Shown: positions 50,701 to 61,658, numbered from the stretch's first letter. The stretch: DNA of 64,000 bases from Pelobacter seleniigenes DSM 18267 (GCF_000711225.1 NZ_JOMG01000002.1:2430501-2494500), one strand, 5' to 3'. A program made the numbers and translations. Notes: generated by a model not told the origin, from the letters alone.

Positions 50701-53078
50701 GTGAAAAGCTGCCACAAGGAGTGCTGCTGACGCGGGCCGACGATCTGATCAACTGGGGGCGTAGCCATAGCCTCTGGCCCGCTTTTTTCGGACTGTCCTG
50801 CTGTTTTGTCGAAATGATGACCAGTATGACGCCGCGCTTCGACCTGGCTCGGTTCGGGGCCGAGGTGCTGCGGGGAACCCCGCGCGAATCGGACGTGATG
50901 ATCATTTCCGGGACCCCGTTCAAAAAAATGGGCGCTTCCATCCTGCGGGTCTACGAGCAGATGCCCAACCCCAAATGGGTCATTGCCATGGGTAGTTGCG
51001 CCAATTCGGGCGGCATGTATGATGTCTACAGCGTCATGCAGGGGGTCAACCAGATCCTGCCGGTTGATATCTATATTCCCGGTTGTCCGCCGCGACCGGA
51101 GGCTTTTCTGCAGGGGATTCTCGAACTACAGAAGAAGATCAGTGCCGAAGAGCAACCGGCGCGCAAAGTCTTTCATCTTCCCGGCGGCAGCGAAGGGACC
51201 AGCGTCCCCCCGTTGATTGACGGGATTAGCAAAAGCCGCGACACTCGCGGTCCGGGCTACGGCAACAGCCCGATCCGCGGCACTGCCCAGCAACCCCCTG
51301 ATTTCAGTAACAGTCGCAGCCATAAAGGCTGGCGACCACCGCAACCGGTACAGACCATGCCGGCCAATACCGAACAGCTTTACCGGGAGGTCGCGGAGCG
51401 CTTTGTCGGGCGGGTCGAGCGCGACCCGTTGGCCGCGGACATGCCGGTGCTGACCTGTCCGCCCGAGCTGTTGACAGAGCTGCTGCAGTTTCTCAAGCAT
51501 GAGCTGCGACCCGGCTATCAGCGTCTCGAGGATTTGACCGCGGTGGATGAACGTTATCGCGGCAGCCGTCCAGACCATCAGTTCACCATGGTTTACCACC
51601 TGCTCAATTTTGCCACGCCCGGCTACCTGCGTATCAAAGTGCCGTTGACGGGTGAATTCCCCCAGGCTCCAAGTATTGTCAAGATTTGGCCGTCTGCTGG
51701 CTGGTACGAGCGCGAAGTCTATGACATGTTCGGGATTACCTTTACCGGTCACCCCGATCTGCGGCGGATTCTGATGCCGGCCGACTGGCCGGGGCATCCG
51801 TTGCGCAAGGAGCATCCGTCGCGGGCCACGGAGATGGCACCCTTTGTCGCCAAGACCGCGCTGGAATACGAACCCCTGGCCGGGGATCGCCTGGTGCCGC
51901 TGCCTGGCGCCGATGACGGCAGCATGGTGCTCAACCTCGGACCCCATCATCCCGGGACCCATGGCGTGCTGCGGTTGGTGCTGCGGATGCACGGCGAGGA
52001 GTTGTCCGACATCGATATCGATCTGGGCTATCATCACCGTGGTGCGGAAAAGATCGGCGAACGACAGCACTGGTCTCAGTTTATCCCCTATACCGATCGG
52101 ATCGACTACCTTTCCGGGGTGCAGAACAATCTGGCTTACCTGCATTCTTTGGAAACCCTGCTTGGTATCGCGGTCCCGACCCGGGCGGAGTACGTGCGGG
52201 TGATGCTTTGCGAACTGTTCAGGATTGCCAATCACCTGGTCTGGCTCGGCACCTTTGCCCATGACCTGGGGGCAATGACCCCGGTTTTTTACTGTTTCGA
52301 ATCGCGCGAAAAGATTTTCGATATTGTCGAGATGATTACTGGCGGGCGGATGCATCCATCCTGGTTCCGGATCGGCGGTCTGCCCCTCGATCTGCCCGAC
52401 GGCTGGAAGCAGCAGGTCGACAAATTTACCGGGGATTTTGGCCGCCGCATCAAAGAGCTGGACAGCATGCTCACCGACGGGCCGATTTTCCGTGCCCGGA
52501 CCGAGGGGGTCGGCAGCGTCTCCCTGGCCGAAGCGCTGGACTGGGGTTTTTCCGGGCCGAATCTGCGCGCCTGCGGGAAAGACTGGGATCTGCGTCGCTC
52601 CATGCCTTACAGCGGCTATGAAAAATTCGATTTCGAGGTTGCCACGGCCAACGGAGGCGACTGTTTTGCCCGTTATCTGGTGCGTATGGAAGAGCTCCGC
52701 CAGTCATTGCGCATCGTCCAGCAGGCTGCCGCTGAAATGCCGGGCGGCCGCTGGATGACCGACGACTACCGCTATGCCTATCCGCAACGGCGTGACGGGC
52801 TGCATGACATCGAAAGTCTGATCCACCACTTTGTCAATGTCAGCAGCGGCATCTGTCCGCCGCTGGGCGAGTGCTACCGGGCCACCGAATCGAGTAAAGG
52901 GGAGTGCGGCTATTATCTGGTCAGTGACGGCGGCAACAGCGCCTATCGTTGCCGGATCCGCACGCCGTCCTTTGCCCATCTGCAGGCGGTTCCCTGGATC
53001 TGCGAGGGTGAGCTGCTCGCCGACCTGATTGCGGTACTGGGTTCGGTCGATTTTGTCCTTGCCGATCTCGATCGCTGA
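50697..53078 (+). CDS. nuoBCD: NADH-quinone oxidoreductase subunits B, C and D fused
   Basis: 793 residues. NuoB (1-150) has all four cluster N2 cysteines: C35, C36 (GLSCCFVEM), C101 (GSCANSGG) and C130 (IPGCPPRP). A polar linker (~160-220) leads into NuoC (~222-400; [19 protein letters not shown]). NuoD (~410-793) has [31 protein letters not shown] and [12 protein letters not shown]-like [11 protein letters not shown] near the C-terminus. E. coli has C and D fused; here B is joined as well, placing N2 and the quinone pocket in one chain. The absence of frame breaks and the good coding pattern across the junctions argue for a real fusion. Confidence 0.95.
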   Translation: MSEKLPQGVLLTRADDLINWGRSHSLWPAFFGLSCCFVEMMTSMTPRFDLARFGAEVLRGTPRESDVMIISGTPFKKMGASILRVYEQMPNPKWVIAMGSCANSGGMYDVYSVMQGVNQILPVDIYIPGCPPRPEAFLQGILELQKKISAEEQPARKVFHLPGGSEGTSVPPLIDGISKSRDTRGPGYGNSPIRGTAQQPPDFSNSRSHKGWRPPQPVQTMPANTEQLYREVAERFVGRVERDPLAADMPVLTCPPELLTELLQFLKHELRPGYQRLEDLTAVDERYRGSRPDHQFTMVYHLLNFATPGYLRIKVPLTGEFPQAPSIVKIWPSAGWYEREVYDMFGITFTGHPDLRRILMPADWPGHPLRKEHPSRATEMAPFVAKTALEYEPLAGDRLVPLPGADDGSMVLNLGPHHPGTHGVLRLVLRMHGEELSDIDIDLGYHHRGAEKIGERQHWSQFIPYTDRIDYLSGVQNNLAYLHSLETLLGIAVPTRAEYVRVMLCELFRIANHLVWLGTFAHDLGAMTPVFYCFESREKIFDIVEMITGGRMHPSWFRIGGLPLDLPDGWKQQVDKFTGDFGRRIKELDSMLTDGPIFRARTEGVGSVSLAEALDWGFSGPNLRACGKDWDLRRSMPYSGYEKFDFEVATANGGDCFARYLVRMEELRQSLRIVQQAAAEMPGGRWMTDDYRYAYPQRRDGLHDIESLIHHFVNVSSGICPPLGECYRATESSKGECGYYLVSDGGNSAYRCRIRTPSFAHLQAVPWICEGELLADLIAVLGSVDFVLADLDR

Positions 53079-53147
53079 GGCGCTGCAGCTGGTAGCAAAA
53101 TAACGAGAAATTGGGCTGATTTTCACTATTTTCGAGACGGTTCTGAG

Positions 53148-53660
53148 ATGGCAGAGATTGAAGTCATAGATTCCAGCGGCTTGCTCACGGAAGAAGAGCT
53201 GAACGAATTCATCCGCCATGCCGGACATCTTGAGCATCCGCGGGAAATGATCATCGATATCCTCCGCACGGTGCAGAAAAACCATGGCTGGGTGCCCGAT
53301 TCCGGGATTGAACTGACCGCCCGGATTCTCGGCCTGACACCCCTGGAAGTCGAAGAGATCGCGACTTTTTACGACAAGATCTTCCGCCACCCGGTGGGGC
53401 GCCATGTCATCCATATCTGCGATTCGATCTGCTGCTGGAGCCGTGGCGGCGAAGAGCTGGCCGCTCATCTGCAACAGCGGCTGCAGATCGAATTCGGCCA
53501 GACCACGGCCGACGGGTTGTTTACCCTGCTGCCGTCCTGTTGCCTGGGCGGCTGCGGCAAGGCCCCGGGGGTGATGATCGGGCAGACCTTCTATGGCGAG
53601 TTGACCCCGGACAAGGTCGACCGACTGCTCGCTGAATTGAGCCAGGAGGCGCAGGAGTGA
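53148..53660 (+). CDS. nuoE: NADH-quinone oxidoreductase subunit E
   Basis: 170 residues, thioredoxin-like 2Fe-2S subunit. The helical N-terminus (IDILRTVQKNHGWVPDSGIE) is followed by the cluster N1a cysteines in HICDSICCWSRGG and SCCLGGCGKAPGVMI. It accepts electrons beside NuoF. It lies 69 bp after nuoBCD and overlaps nuoF by 4 bp. Confidence 0.94.
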   Translation: MAEIEVIDSSGLLTEEELNEFIRHAGHLEHPREMIIDILRTVQKNHGWVPDSGIELTARILGLTPLEVEEIATFYDKIFRHPVGRHVIHICDSICCWSRGGEELAAHLQQRLQIEFGQTTADGLFTLLPSCCLGGCGKAPGVMIGQTFYGELTPDKVDRLLAELSQEAQE

Positions 53661-54934
53661 GGGACACACCGCAACTGCTCTTTAAGAATCGCCGCCCCGG
53701 TGAAACCGTTTTTATGGCAGGTTATCGGGCCAGTGGCGGCTATGAAGCGCTGGAGAAGGCTTTTCGCCAGATGAGTCCGGCCGAGTTGCGTGAGCTGGTC
53801 AAAGCCTCTGCCTTGCGCGGGCGGGGCGGGGCCGGTTTCCCGACCGGGGTTAAGTGGACCTTTTTCCCGGCCGACAAGCCGGGGCCGAAATACCTGGTCT
53901 GCAACTGTGACGAGATGGAGCCGGGCACCTACAAGGACGGCGAGCTGCTCATGGCCGATCCGCATCAGCTGGTTGAGGGGATGATCGTCTCGGCCTATGC
54001 CCTGCAGACCGATGTCGGTTACATCTTTATCCGCTATGCCTATGAAAAACAGGCCGAAAATCTGCGCCGGGCCATCGCCGAAGCGCGGGACGCCGGCTAT
54101 ATCGGCAAGGATATCCTCGGCAGCGGCTTCGATTTTGAGTTGCATGTCCACGGCAGCGCCGGTCGCTATATTCTCGGCGAGGAAACCGCCCTGCTCAACG
54201 GGCTGGAAGGGCAACGCCCCAATCCACGCCTGAAGCCGCCGTTTCCGGCGGTCAAAGGGCTGTTCGGCCGTCCGACCACGGTCAACAACGTGGAGACGAT
54301 TGCCAACATCCCCCATATCATCAACGGCGGCGCGGTCTGGTTCAAGGACCTGGCCCTGACCGCAGACGGTTCCGGGACCAAACTGTTCGGTCTGTCCGGG
54401 CATCTCAATCGGACCGAGTGTTTTGAACTACCGGTCGGCATTCCCCTCCGTGAGGTGGTGGAAACCTATGGTCAGGGGGTTTGGCAGGGGCGCAAGTTCA
54501 AGGCCTGTCTGCCGGGCGGGGCCTCGACCCCGTATCTGACCCCGGAGCATCTTGACGTCGCCCTTGATTTCAGTACCCTGGAGGCGGTCGGCAGCCGTTT
54601 CGGCACCGCCGGGGTGACGGTTTTTGATGACCGGACCTGCATGGTTGCTGCCACCCTCAACCTGATCCGCTTTTTTGCCAGAGAGAGTTGCGGCTGGTGT
54701 ACTCCCTGCCGTGACGGGCTGAGCATGGTCCGCTGGCTGCTGGAAACCATTGAGGGGGGTAGGGGGCGGCCGGAGCATCTGGCCATGCTCAAGGAGCAGT
54801 TCCACAATATTTCCGGCACCAGCTTCTGTGCCCTGGCCGAAGGGGCGATGGGGCCGCTCAGCGGTTTGCTGACCCATTTTGAACAGGAAATCGTCGATCA
54901 TATCGAGAAGGGCGGTTGTCCTTTTCGTTCCTGA
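53657..54934 (+). CDS. nuoF: NADH-quinone oxidoreductase subunit F
   Basis: 425 residues. NADH/FMN site: RGRGGAGFPTGVKW and CNCDEMEPGTYKD; AGRYILGEETALLNGLEG; N3 cluster SCGWCTPCRDG with a fourth Cys in TSFCALAEGA. It oxidises NADH and passes electrons to the iron-sulfur chain. It starts at GTG 53657 in the nuoE stop context (GTGA). Confidence 0.95.
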   Translation: MRDTPQLLFKNRRPGETVFMAGYRASGGYEALEKAFRQMSPAELRELVKASALRGRGGAGFPTGVKWTFFPADKPGPKYLVCNCDEMEPGTYKDGELLMADPHQLVEGMIVSAYALQTDVGYIFIRYAYEKQAENLRRAIAEARDAGYIGKDILGSGFDFELHVHGSAGRYILGEETALLNGLEGQRPNPRLKPPFPAVKGLFGRPTTVNNVETIANIPHIINGGAVWFKDLALTADGSGTKLFGLSGHLNRTECFELPVGIPLREVVETYGQGVWQGRKFKACLPGGASTPYLTPEHLDVALDFSTLEAVGSRFGTAGVTVFDDRTCMVAATLNLIRFFARESCGWCTPCRDGLSMVRWLLETIEGGRGRPEHLAMLKEQFHNISGTSFCALAEGAMGPLSGLLTHFEQEIVDHIEKGGCPFRS

Positions 54935-54968
54935 GCATTTGGAGCAAGGGAAACAACGTTGACTCTTA

Positions 54969-55017
54969 CAAGCCGAACGGCTGCGCGTTAACTCTCTGCG
55001 CAGAGGTGGGAGGCTTG
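54969..55017 (+). promoter_or_regulatory. Two-tier stem-loop in the nuoF-nuoG gap
   Basis: CAAGCC/GGCTTG (54969-54974 with 55012-55017) encloses CTGCGC/GCGCAG (54981-54986 with 54998-55003). It sits in the 154-bp gap between nuoF and nuoG, the largest gap in an otherwise tightly packed operon. It may be an RNA processing or stability site. Confidence 0.35.
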
Positions 55018-55088
55018 AATATACCAGCATCACGACCCGGCCGGTTGCCTGGAACAACCGCCGCGGCGTGGACGGGTGAACAGCTATT

Positions 55089-57446
55089 ATGCCGACACTG
55101 ACCATCGACAATCAGACCATCACTGTCCCCGAGGGCAAAACGATTCTTGAGGCCGCTGAAGAGTTGGGGATTATCGTCCCGCATTTCTGCTATCACAAGG
55201 AGCTCGGTGCGGTCGGCGCCTGCCGCATGTGTGCCGTGACCATTCACGAAGGCAGCTTCAAAGGGCTGAAGATGTCCTGCCTGATCAAGGTTGAAGAGGG
55301 CATGGTGGTGACCACCACCGATGACGCCTCGCAGGCCTTCCGGGAACGGGTCGGCGAATGGCTGATGCTCAATCACCCGCATGATTGTCCGGTCTGTGAT
55401 GAAGGCGGCGAATGCCAGCTGCAGGAGATGACTATTGCCAGCGGGCATGGTTTGCGCCGTTACGACGGTCCTAAGCGGACTTACCTCAACCAGGACCTTG
55501 GACCATTTATAGTTCAGGAGATGAACCGCTGCATCCAGTGCTACCGCTGTGTGCGGACCTACCGGGATTATTGCGGGGGCCGTGACTTCGGTGTGATGGG
55601 CTCACGCAACCGCTTGTTTTTCGGTCGTTTCAAAGAGGGCATGCTGGAGAGCGATTTCTCCGGCAACATCGTCGATGCCTGCCCGACCGGGGTGTTTACC
55701 GATAAAACCTACCGTTTCAAGTCGCGCTACTGGGATCTGCAAGAAGCTCCTTCGGTCTGTCCCCACTGCTCCCTGGGTTGTGCCACAGTGCCGGGCGGTC
55801 GCTTGCGCGAGTTGCAGCGGGTTCGCGGCGGCGAAAACCAGGCGGTCAACGGCTGCTTTATCTGTGACCGGGGTCGCTTCGGCAGTGCTTATGTCAACGC
55901 GCCGCAACGGCCGCGTCAGGCCCGCCGGGGCGAGCAGCCCATCGCTATGGCCGCGGCCCTGGAACTGCTGCAAAACGAGGTTCAGCGGACGCTTCGCGAG
56001 CACGGCCCGGAATCAGTGCTGCTGCTTGGCTCGGAACGCGCCGCGCTGGAAACCAACTGGCTGCTGCAACGCTGGGCCGAACAGCTCGGTTGCCCGGCCC
56101 CGCTGCTGAGCTGCCACGAACCGCGCCAGCAGGCTGCCGAAGTGGTGGCCCATGACCTGTCTGAGCGCCTGGCCAACCTGCAGCAGGTGCGCGAGAGTGA
56201 CCTGGTACTGGTGCTGGGGGCGGATCCGTTGGCTGAAGGGCCGATGCTGGCAGTGGCGCTGCGGCAGGCCGTGCGCAACGGCGGCCAGGTCTTTGTCTAT
56301 GACCCGCGCCCGGTGGACCTGCCCTGTGAGTTCGATCATCAGGCCCTGGCTCCCCTCGACCTGCTCAATTTTATCCTGGATGGTGGCGACGACGGCATGC
56401 ATATGCGGGATCTGCTGCACAAGGCGGCGCGGCCGGTCATTGTTGCCGGCGCTGATCTGCTCGGTGCTGCTGGTTTGCAACTGGTTCACAAGCTGTCGCT
56501 GACTGTTTCGAGCGAAGCGCGACTCTGCCCCGTCTATCCGTTACTGGCGGCTCCCAACAGCTTTGGCAGCGCCCTGCTCGGGTCGCCTGCGGCGGGCGAG
56601 CTGCTGACCCGGCTGGAGAGCGGCCGGGTGCGGATGCTGGTCTGTTTCGAAAGCGATCCGCTGGTCGACGCACCGGACCCCGAGCGTTTTGCCGCCGCCC
56701 TGACCGGGCTGGATCACCTGGTGGTGTGCGATTACCTGGCAACGCCGTTAAGCACTCATGCGGACCTGGTGATTCCGACTCGCACCAGCGTTGAAACCGA
56801 TGGGACTTTCATCAATAACGAAGGCCGGCTCAGACGCTTCGCCAAGGTGCTGGAGCCGGGAATTCCGTTGGTAACAAGCAGCGCCGGGCAGCATCCGCCA
56901 CGGGAGTTTTCTCTGGAGACCCCGGGCAGCGAGCCCCTGGCAAGCAAAGATATTCTGCAGCAGCTGCTGGGAGAGGAGCATTCCCCGCAACAGCTGGCCG
57001 AACAGATGGTGGCGCAGGCTCCCCGTCTGGCCGGGTTGGTGGAGCTATTGCCCGGTGCGACCGGGCCGCGGGTAACAGCCGCTCCAGTGCGCGATGCCGC
57101 GGCGGCGCTGATCCCGGAACAACCGGTGGGAACTTTGCAGTTGATCATCAGCCCGGCCCGTTATGGCAGCGATCTGCTGAGCCGTCATTCCGCCAAACTG
57201 GAACCGCGTTTTCCCACGGCCGTGGTGGCGCAGCTCAATCCTGCCGACGGCGCGGCGCGCGGCCTGCAGGAGGGGGACCGGGTGGTGCTCGATACCGAAG
57301 CCGGGTCCCTGACCCTGCCGCTGGTCTGGCAACCGCGCCTGGCGCAGGGCTGTGTCCTGCTGGAACATTCCGGGTTGCAGCCGCAACCGGTTCCCGGCGG
57401 CGAGATCAGTTTCTGCCAGCTCAGCAAGGAGGGCGTCGATGAGTGA
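55089..57446 (+). CDS. nuoG: NADH-quinone oxidoreductase subunit G
   Basis: 785 residues. Clusters in order: 2Fe-2S N1b (PHFCYHKELGAVGACRMC), N5 with its His (HPHDCPVCDEGGECQLQE), N4 (CIQCYRCV) and the extra N7 cluster (CPHCSLGC...CFICDRGRFG) seen in E. coli-type enzymes. A molybdopterin-oxidoreductase-like region without cofactor residues follows. The N7 motif and the BCD fusion place this operon with the E. coli-type complex I. It overlaps nuoH by 8 bp. Confidence 0.94.
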   Translation: MPTLTIDNQTITVPEGKTILEAAEELGIIVPHFCYHKELGAVGACRMCAVTIHEGSFKGLKMSCLIKVEEGMVVTTTDDASQAFRERVGEWLMLNHPHDCPVCDEGGECQLQEMTIASGHGLRRYDGPKRTYLNQDLGPFIVQEMNRCIQCYRCVRTYRDYCGGRDFGVMGSRNRLFFGRFKEGMLESDFSGNIVDACPTGVFTDKTYRFKSRYWDLQEAPSVCPHCSLGCATVPGGRLRELQRVRGGENQAVNGCFICDRGRFGSAYVNAPQRPRQARRGEQPIAMAAALELLQNEVQRTLREHGPESVLLLGSERAALETNWLLQRWAEQLGCPAPLLSCHEPRQQAAEVVAHDLSERLANLQQVRESDLVLVLGADPLAEGPMLAVALRQAVRNGGQVFVYDPRPVDLPCEFDHQALAPLDLLNFILDGGDDGMHMRDLLHKAARPVIVAGADLLGAAGLQLVHKLSLTVSSEARLCPVYPLLAAPNSFGSALLGSPAAGELLTRLESGRVRMLVCFESDPLVDAPDPERFAAALTGLDHLVVCDYLATPLSTHADLVIPTRTSVETDGTFINNEGRLRRFAKVLEPGIPLVTSSAGQHPPREFSLETPGSEPLASKDILQQLLGEEHSPQQLAEQMVAQAPRLAGLVELLPGATGPRVTAAPVRDAAAALIPEQPVGTLQLIISPARYGSDLLSRHSAKLEPRFPTAVVAQLNPADGAARGLQEGDRVVLDTEAGSLTLPLVWQPRLAQGCVLLEHSGLQPQPVPGGEISFCQLSKEGVDE

Positions 57447-58431
57447 TCCCCTGCTGACGGTGGTTTTGATCCTGGCCAAGCTGATCGCCATCTTTGCGGT
57501 GGTCCTGACTATGGCCGCTTATCTGGTGCTGGCGGAACGCAAGTTGCTCGGCCGCATGCAATTGCGCTACGGACCGAACCGGGCGGGCTTGTTCGGGATG
57601 ATGCAACCCCTTGCCGATGTCATCAAGTTGCTGACCAAGGAAGATTTCATCCCGGCTCAGGCCGACAAGTGGTTGTTCCTGGTCGCTCCCGGGCTGTCCG
57701 CGGTCACCGCGTTGCTGACCTTTGCAGTGGTTCCGTTTGGTCCGCCCCTCCAGCTGTTCGGCAAAACCCTGCCGCTGGTGGTGGTCGATCTCAATGTCGG
57801 GGTGTTGTATTTTCTCGGTCTGTCATCTTTGGCGGTCTACGGAGTCGCCTTGGGCGGTTGGGCCTCCAACTCGAAATATGCCCTGATCGGCAGTATCCGC
57901 GGGCTCTCCCAGCTGATCAGTTACGAGTTGTCCATGGGGCTGTCGCTGGTGCCGGTGATCATGATGGCACATTCTTTTTCGCTGACGGATATCGTCATGG
58001 CTCAACAGCCGTTGCCGTTTATCCTGCTCAATCCGGTGGCTTTTCTGGTCTTTCTGATCAGTGTTCTGGCCGAGAGCAAGCGGATTCCTTTTGATCTGCC
58101 CGAGGCGGAAAACGAGTTGGTCGCCGGGTTTCATACGGAATATTCCGGGATGCGCTTCGGCCTGTTTTTTGTCGGCGAATATATCAACATGATCATCCTC
58201 GGTTCGATGGTCACGGTCTTTTTCCTGGGCGGCTGGCACGGTCCCTGGTTGCCGGGGGTGGTCTGGTTCATCGTCAAGGTGCTGGCGGTCTGCTTCTTTT
58301 TTATCTGGACTCGGGCCAGTCTGCCGCGGTTACGCTATGATCAGCTGATGCATTTCGGCTGGAAAATTCTGCTGCCGGTCGCGTTGTTGAATGTGCTGGT
58401 GACCGGTGCGATTCTGTTGGGGTTGAATTGA
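57439..58431 (+). CDS. nuoH: NADH-quinone oxidoreductase subunit H
   Basis: 330 residues, eight helices. LAERKLLGRMQLRYGPNRAG and the acidic loop KRIPFDLPEAENELVAGFHTEYSGMRFG line the quinone channel. ATG 57439 begins the conserved protein inside the nuoG end. It links quinone reduction to the membrane arm. Confidence 0.95.
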   Translation: MSDPLLTVVLILAKLIAIFAVVLTMAAYLVLAERKLLGRMQLRYGPNRAGLFGMMQPLADVIKLLTKEDFIPAQADKWLFLVAPGLSAVTALLTFAVVPFGPPLQLFGKTLPLVVVDLNVGVLYFLGLSSLAVYGVALGGWASNSKYALIGSIRGLSQLISYELSMGLSLVPVIMMAHSFSLTDIVMAQQPLPFILLNPVAFLVFLISVLAESKRIPFDLPEAENELVAGFHTEYSGMRFGLFFVGEYINMIILGSMVTVFFLGGWHGPWLPGVVWFIVKVLAVCFFFIWTRASLPRLRYDQLMHFGWKILLPVALLNVLVTGAILLGLN

Positions 58432-58433
58432 CC

Positions 58434-58964
58434 ATGCATATCTGGCGAGACATTCGAGGCACCCTGCAACCCTTCTGGGTGACCCTGCGGAATATGTTCC
58501 GCAAGCCGGTGACCCAGCTGTATCCGGAAGAGAAGCCCCAGCTGTCGCCCCGCTACCGGGCACGACTGATCCTGACCCGCGACCCGGACGGCAACGAACG
58601 CTGCGTCGCCTGTCATCTGTGCAGCGCCGCCTGTCCCGTCGATTGTATCTCCATGCAGGCAACGGAAGCGGAAGACGGGCGCCGCTATGCGGCCTGGTTC
58701 CGGATCAATTTTACCCGCTGCATCTTCTGCGGGCTCTGTACCGAGGCCTGTCCGACCCTGGCGATTCAGGTCACCGGCGATTTCGAACTGGCCGGGCGTG
58801 ATCCTTTGAAACTGGTCTATGAAAAAGAGGATCTGCTGGTCGACCACTGCGGGCAGAATAATGAGTACAATTTCTATCGCCAGGCTGGCATCGGTGTCGC
58901 CGCTCCCCGGGGGAAAAATCCCCAGGAGTCGGACCCGGTCGATCACAAGGACCTGCTGCCATGA
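58434..58964 (+). CDS. nuoI: NADH-quinone oxidoreductase subunit I
   Basis: 176 residues with two 4Fe-4S motifs (CVACHLCSAACPVDC and CIFCGLCTEACPTLA) for clusters N6a and N6b. ATG 58434 is preferred over a TTG two codons earlier that overlaps the nuoH stop. It carries electrons from NuoG to N2 in the NuoB part of the fusion. Confidence 0.95.
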   Translation: MHIWRDIRGTLQPFWVTLRNMFRKPVTQLYPEEKPQLSPRYRARLILTRDPDGNERCVACHLCSAACPVDCISMQATEAEDGRRYAAWFRINFTRCIFCGLCTEACPTLAIQVTGDFELAGRDPLKLVYEKEDLLVDHCGQNNEYNFYRQAGIGVAAPRGKNPQESDPVDHKDLLP

Positions 58965-59485
58965 TTGCGACGGTTGTTTTTTACTTTCTCGGCGTGCTGG
59001 CCATTGTTGCCACCCTGTTGGCAATACTCCAGAAGAACCCGGTTCACGCGGTCATTTATCTGGTCAACAGTTTCTTTGCCCTGGCGCTGCTGTTTTACCT
59101 GCTCGGAGCCCCACTGGTGGCGGCCTGGGAGGTGATCATCTATGCCGGGGCGATTATGGTGCTGTTCCTGTTTATCATCATGATGCTGGAGGTGTCGCCG
59201 ACCAGCGGCCCGTCGCGCCTGGCGCCGACCTGGCTGCAGTGGCTGCCGATCCTGCTTTTGGCAATCGCCTTGGCGGGCTGTACCCTGCTGCTGACCGGGC
59301 TTGATCCCGCCAGCACCGGGGCGGTGGCGCGCTGGCATGCGACGCCGCGTGATTTTGGTTATGCCCTGTTCAAGGAGTACGCGTTGGCCATTGAAATTGT
59401 CTCCTTTCAGCTGCTGTTTGCGGCGGTCGGAGCCTTTTATGTCGGCCGGCCCGAGCGCAGGAACAAACAGGAGGATGGCCAATGA
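58961..59485 (+). CDS. nuoJ: NADH-quinone oxidoreductase subunit J
   Basis: 174 residues, five helices; NPVHAVIYLVNSFFALALLF and WEVIIYAGAIMVLFLFIIMML are the family signature, including the Tyr-Ala-Gly pi-bulge helix. It overlaps nuoI and nuoK by 4 bp each. Confidence 0.94.
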   Translation: MIATVVFYFLGVLAIVATLLAILQKNPVHAVIYLVNSFFALALLFYLLGAPLVAAWEVIIYAGAIMVLFLFIIMMLEVSPTSGPSRLAPTWLQWLPILLLAIALAGCTLLLTGLDPASTGAVARWHATPRDFGYALFKEYALAIEIVSFQLLFAAVGAFYVGRPERRNKQEDGQ

Positions 59486-59787
59486 TTGTCCCCATTGAAC
59501 ATCTGCTGGTGATCTCGACGATTCTGTTCGTGCTCGGCCTGGCCTGCGTGATCGTCCGCCGCAGCCTGATCATGATTCTGATCGGGGCGGAGATCATGCT
59601 CAACGCGGTCGGTTTGACCCTGGTTGGTGCTGCGGCCTTCTGGCAGCGGATCGACGCGCAGATCATGGTGCTTTTCCTGATGGCCATGACCTCGGCGGAG
59701 GTCTCCATTTCCCTGGCCATGGTGGTCTACCTGCAGCGGCGCAAGAACAGTATCGATGTCCGTGCTTTTGATGAAATGAGGGGCTGA
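59482..59787 (+). CDS. nuoK: NADH-quinone oxidoreductase subunit K
   Basis: 101 residues, three helices; [20 protein letters not shown] and [20 protein letters not shown] hold the two conserved membrane glutamates of the proton path. One-base overlap with nuoL. Confidence 0.95.
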   Translation: MIVPIEHLLVISTILFVLGLACVIVRRSLIMILIGAEIMLNAVGLTLVGAAAFWQRIDAQIMVLFLMAMTSAEVSISLAMVVYLQRRKNSIDVRAFDEMRG

Positions 59788-61646
59788 TGGCTGTTTTGTT
59801 GACCTTGACCTTACTGCTCCCCCTGGCCGGCGGCATCATCAACGCCTGCTTCGGGAATCGCCTGCCCCGGCCGGTCCCGGTGATTATCGCCTGTGGCAGC
59901 GTGATCGCCAGTTTCCTGGCTTGTCTCGGCGCTTTGTCCGGCGCTGGCGGCGACGGGCTCCGGGTCACGTTGTTCACCTGGTTGTCCAGCGGGACCTTTC
60001 AGGCGGATATCGGCCTGTTGTTCGATCCGCTGGCCGCGATCATGACTTTGATGGTAACCGGCGTGGCCAGCCTGATCCATCTCTATGCCGCCGGCTACAT
60101 GGAAGAAGATCCGGATCAGACCCGTTTTTTCGCCCTGCTCAACCTGTTTGTGTTCGCCATGCTGACCATTGTCCTGGCCGACAACCTGCTGCTGATGTTC
60201 CTGGGCTGGGAAGGGGTCGGGTTCTGTTCCTACGGGCTGATCGGCTTCTGGTATCGGCAGAGCGAAAATGCCGAAGCCGGCCGCAAGGCCTTTATCGTTA
60301 CCCGGATCGGCGACCTGTTTTTTACCGTGGGCCTGTTGTGGCTGTTCAAACTGTTCGGCACCATCGGCATCGAGGCGATCAACGGGCGGGCGACGGAACT
60401 GGCTCCGCTGACCGTTACCCTGGTTGTGCTGCTGTTGCTCGGCGGGGCCTGCGGCAAGAGTGCCCAGTTGCCGTTGATGACCTGGTTGCCCGATGCCATG
60501 GCCGGACCGACGCCGGTTTCCGCGCTGATTCATGCCGCCACCATGGTCACCGCAGGGGTCTACCTGCTCTGTCGGATGTTTCCCCTGGTCTCTCTGTCGC
60601 CGGTGGCGCTGGGCGCCATTGCCCTGATCGGCGTGCTGACCGCCCTGTATGCCGCAACCTGCGCACTGGGGCAGCGGGAAATCAAACGGGTGCTGGCCTA
60701 TTCGACCATGAGCCAGGTCGGCTATATGTTTCTTGCCGTCGGGGTCGGCAGTGTGTCGGCCGCCATGTTTCATCTGCTCACCCATGCTTTTTTCAAAGCC
60801 CTGCTGTTTATGGCGGCGGGCTGTGTGATCAACCTGGCCGGGCATGAGAACGACATCTACCTGATGGGCGGGATGCGGCGGCGCTCGCAGACCGTGTTCT
60901 GGCTGTTCCTGGCCGGGCTGGTCTGTCTGGCCGGGGCGCCTTTGACCGGCGGCTTTTTCTCCAAGGATATGATCCTGGCCGCGGCCTATGCCAAGGGGAG
61001 TTCCTTTTATTTGACCATTTACGGACTTGGCGTGCTCACCGCCGCGCTGACCTCTTTTTACAGTTTCAAACTCGGCTACCTGGTTTTTGCCGGGGATTAT
61101 CGCGGCGAAGAGCTGCCCCATGAGCTGCCCGGACTGATGACCTGGCCGCTGGTCCCCCTGGCGGCCCTCGGCCTGTTTGGCGGCCTGCTCAACCTGCCGC
61201 ACCTGTTCGGCGGGCATTCCTGGTTGTCGGCCTGGCTGGTGCGGGAAGGAGATGTGCTGGACCTGCCGGTGGCGGTGGAATACCGCCTCACCGGGTTGGC
61301 TATCGCCGTGTTCGTGCTGGGCTGGCTGTTGGCGCACCTGCGCTACTACCGGTTCCAAATCCGGGAAAGTGGTATGCTGAGCGAGTTTCTGCTCGCCGGT
61401 TGGCGCTTTGACGGGCTCTATCGGCGGCTGTTGATCCGGCCTTTCAACGGTTTCGGCCGATTCTGCTGGCAGGGGCTTGAAGAAGGCCTGGTGAACGGGC
61501 TGCTTGACGGCATTGCCGCCACTTTTGTTTCCTGGGGACAATCCCTCAGGCTGTTGGCAAACGGCCGGATTTCCAGTTATCTGCAAGGCTTTATCTGGGG
61601 CCTGCTGGTTATCGTCGGCTGGTTTTTACTCCGGGCAGTGGCATAA
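59787..61646 (+). CDS. nuoL: NADH-quinone oxidoreductase subunit L
   Basis: 619 residues, the antiporter-like subunit with a long lateral C-terminal helix. Markers: [20 protein letters not shown] (conserved Glu), [38 protein letters not shown] (Lys/His channel) and [15 protein letters not shown]. The C-terminal ~100 residues form the amphipathic arm and last helix. It pumps protons at the distal end. Confidence 0.95.
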   Translation: MAVLLTLTLLLPLAGGIINACFGNRLPRPVPVIIACGSVIASFLACLGALSGAGGDGLRVTLFTWLSSGTFQADIGLLFDPLAAIMTLMVTGVASLIHLYAAGYMEEDPDQTRFFALLNLFVFAMLTIVLADNLLLMFLGWEGVGFCSYGLIGFWYRQSENAEAGRKAFIVTRIGDLFFTVGLLWLFKLFGTIGIEAINGRATELAPLTVTLVVLLLLGGACGKSAQLPLMTWLPDAMAGPTPVSALIHAATMVTAGVYLLCRMFPLVSLSPVALGAIALIGVLTALYAATCALGQREIKRVLAYSTMSQVGYMFLAVGVGSVSAAMFHLLTHAFFKALLFMAAGCVINLAGHENDIYLMGGMRRRSQTVFWLFLAGLVCLAGAPLTGGFFSKDMILAAAYAKGSSFYLTIYGLGVLTAALTSFYSFKLGYLVFAGDYRGEELPHELPGLMTWPLVPLAALGLFGGLLNLPHLFGGHSWLSAWLVREGDVLDLPVAVEYRLTGLAIAVFVLGWLLAHLRYYRFQIRESGMLSEFLLAGWRFDGLYRRLLIRPFNGFGRFCWQGLEEGLVNGLLDGIAATFVSWGQSLRLLANGRISSYLQGFIWGLLVIVGWFLLRAVA

Positions 61647-61658
61647 AGGCGGATTGCG

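Noticed and set aside
59811-61586. 591-residue open frame antisense to nuoL
   Set aside because: It is rich in Gln, His and Gly from reading membrane-protein codons backwards. NuoL on the other strand is certain.
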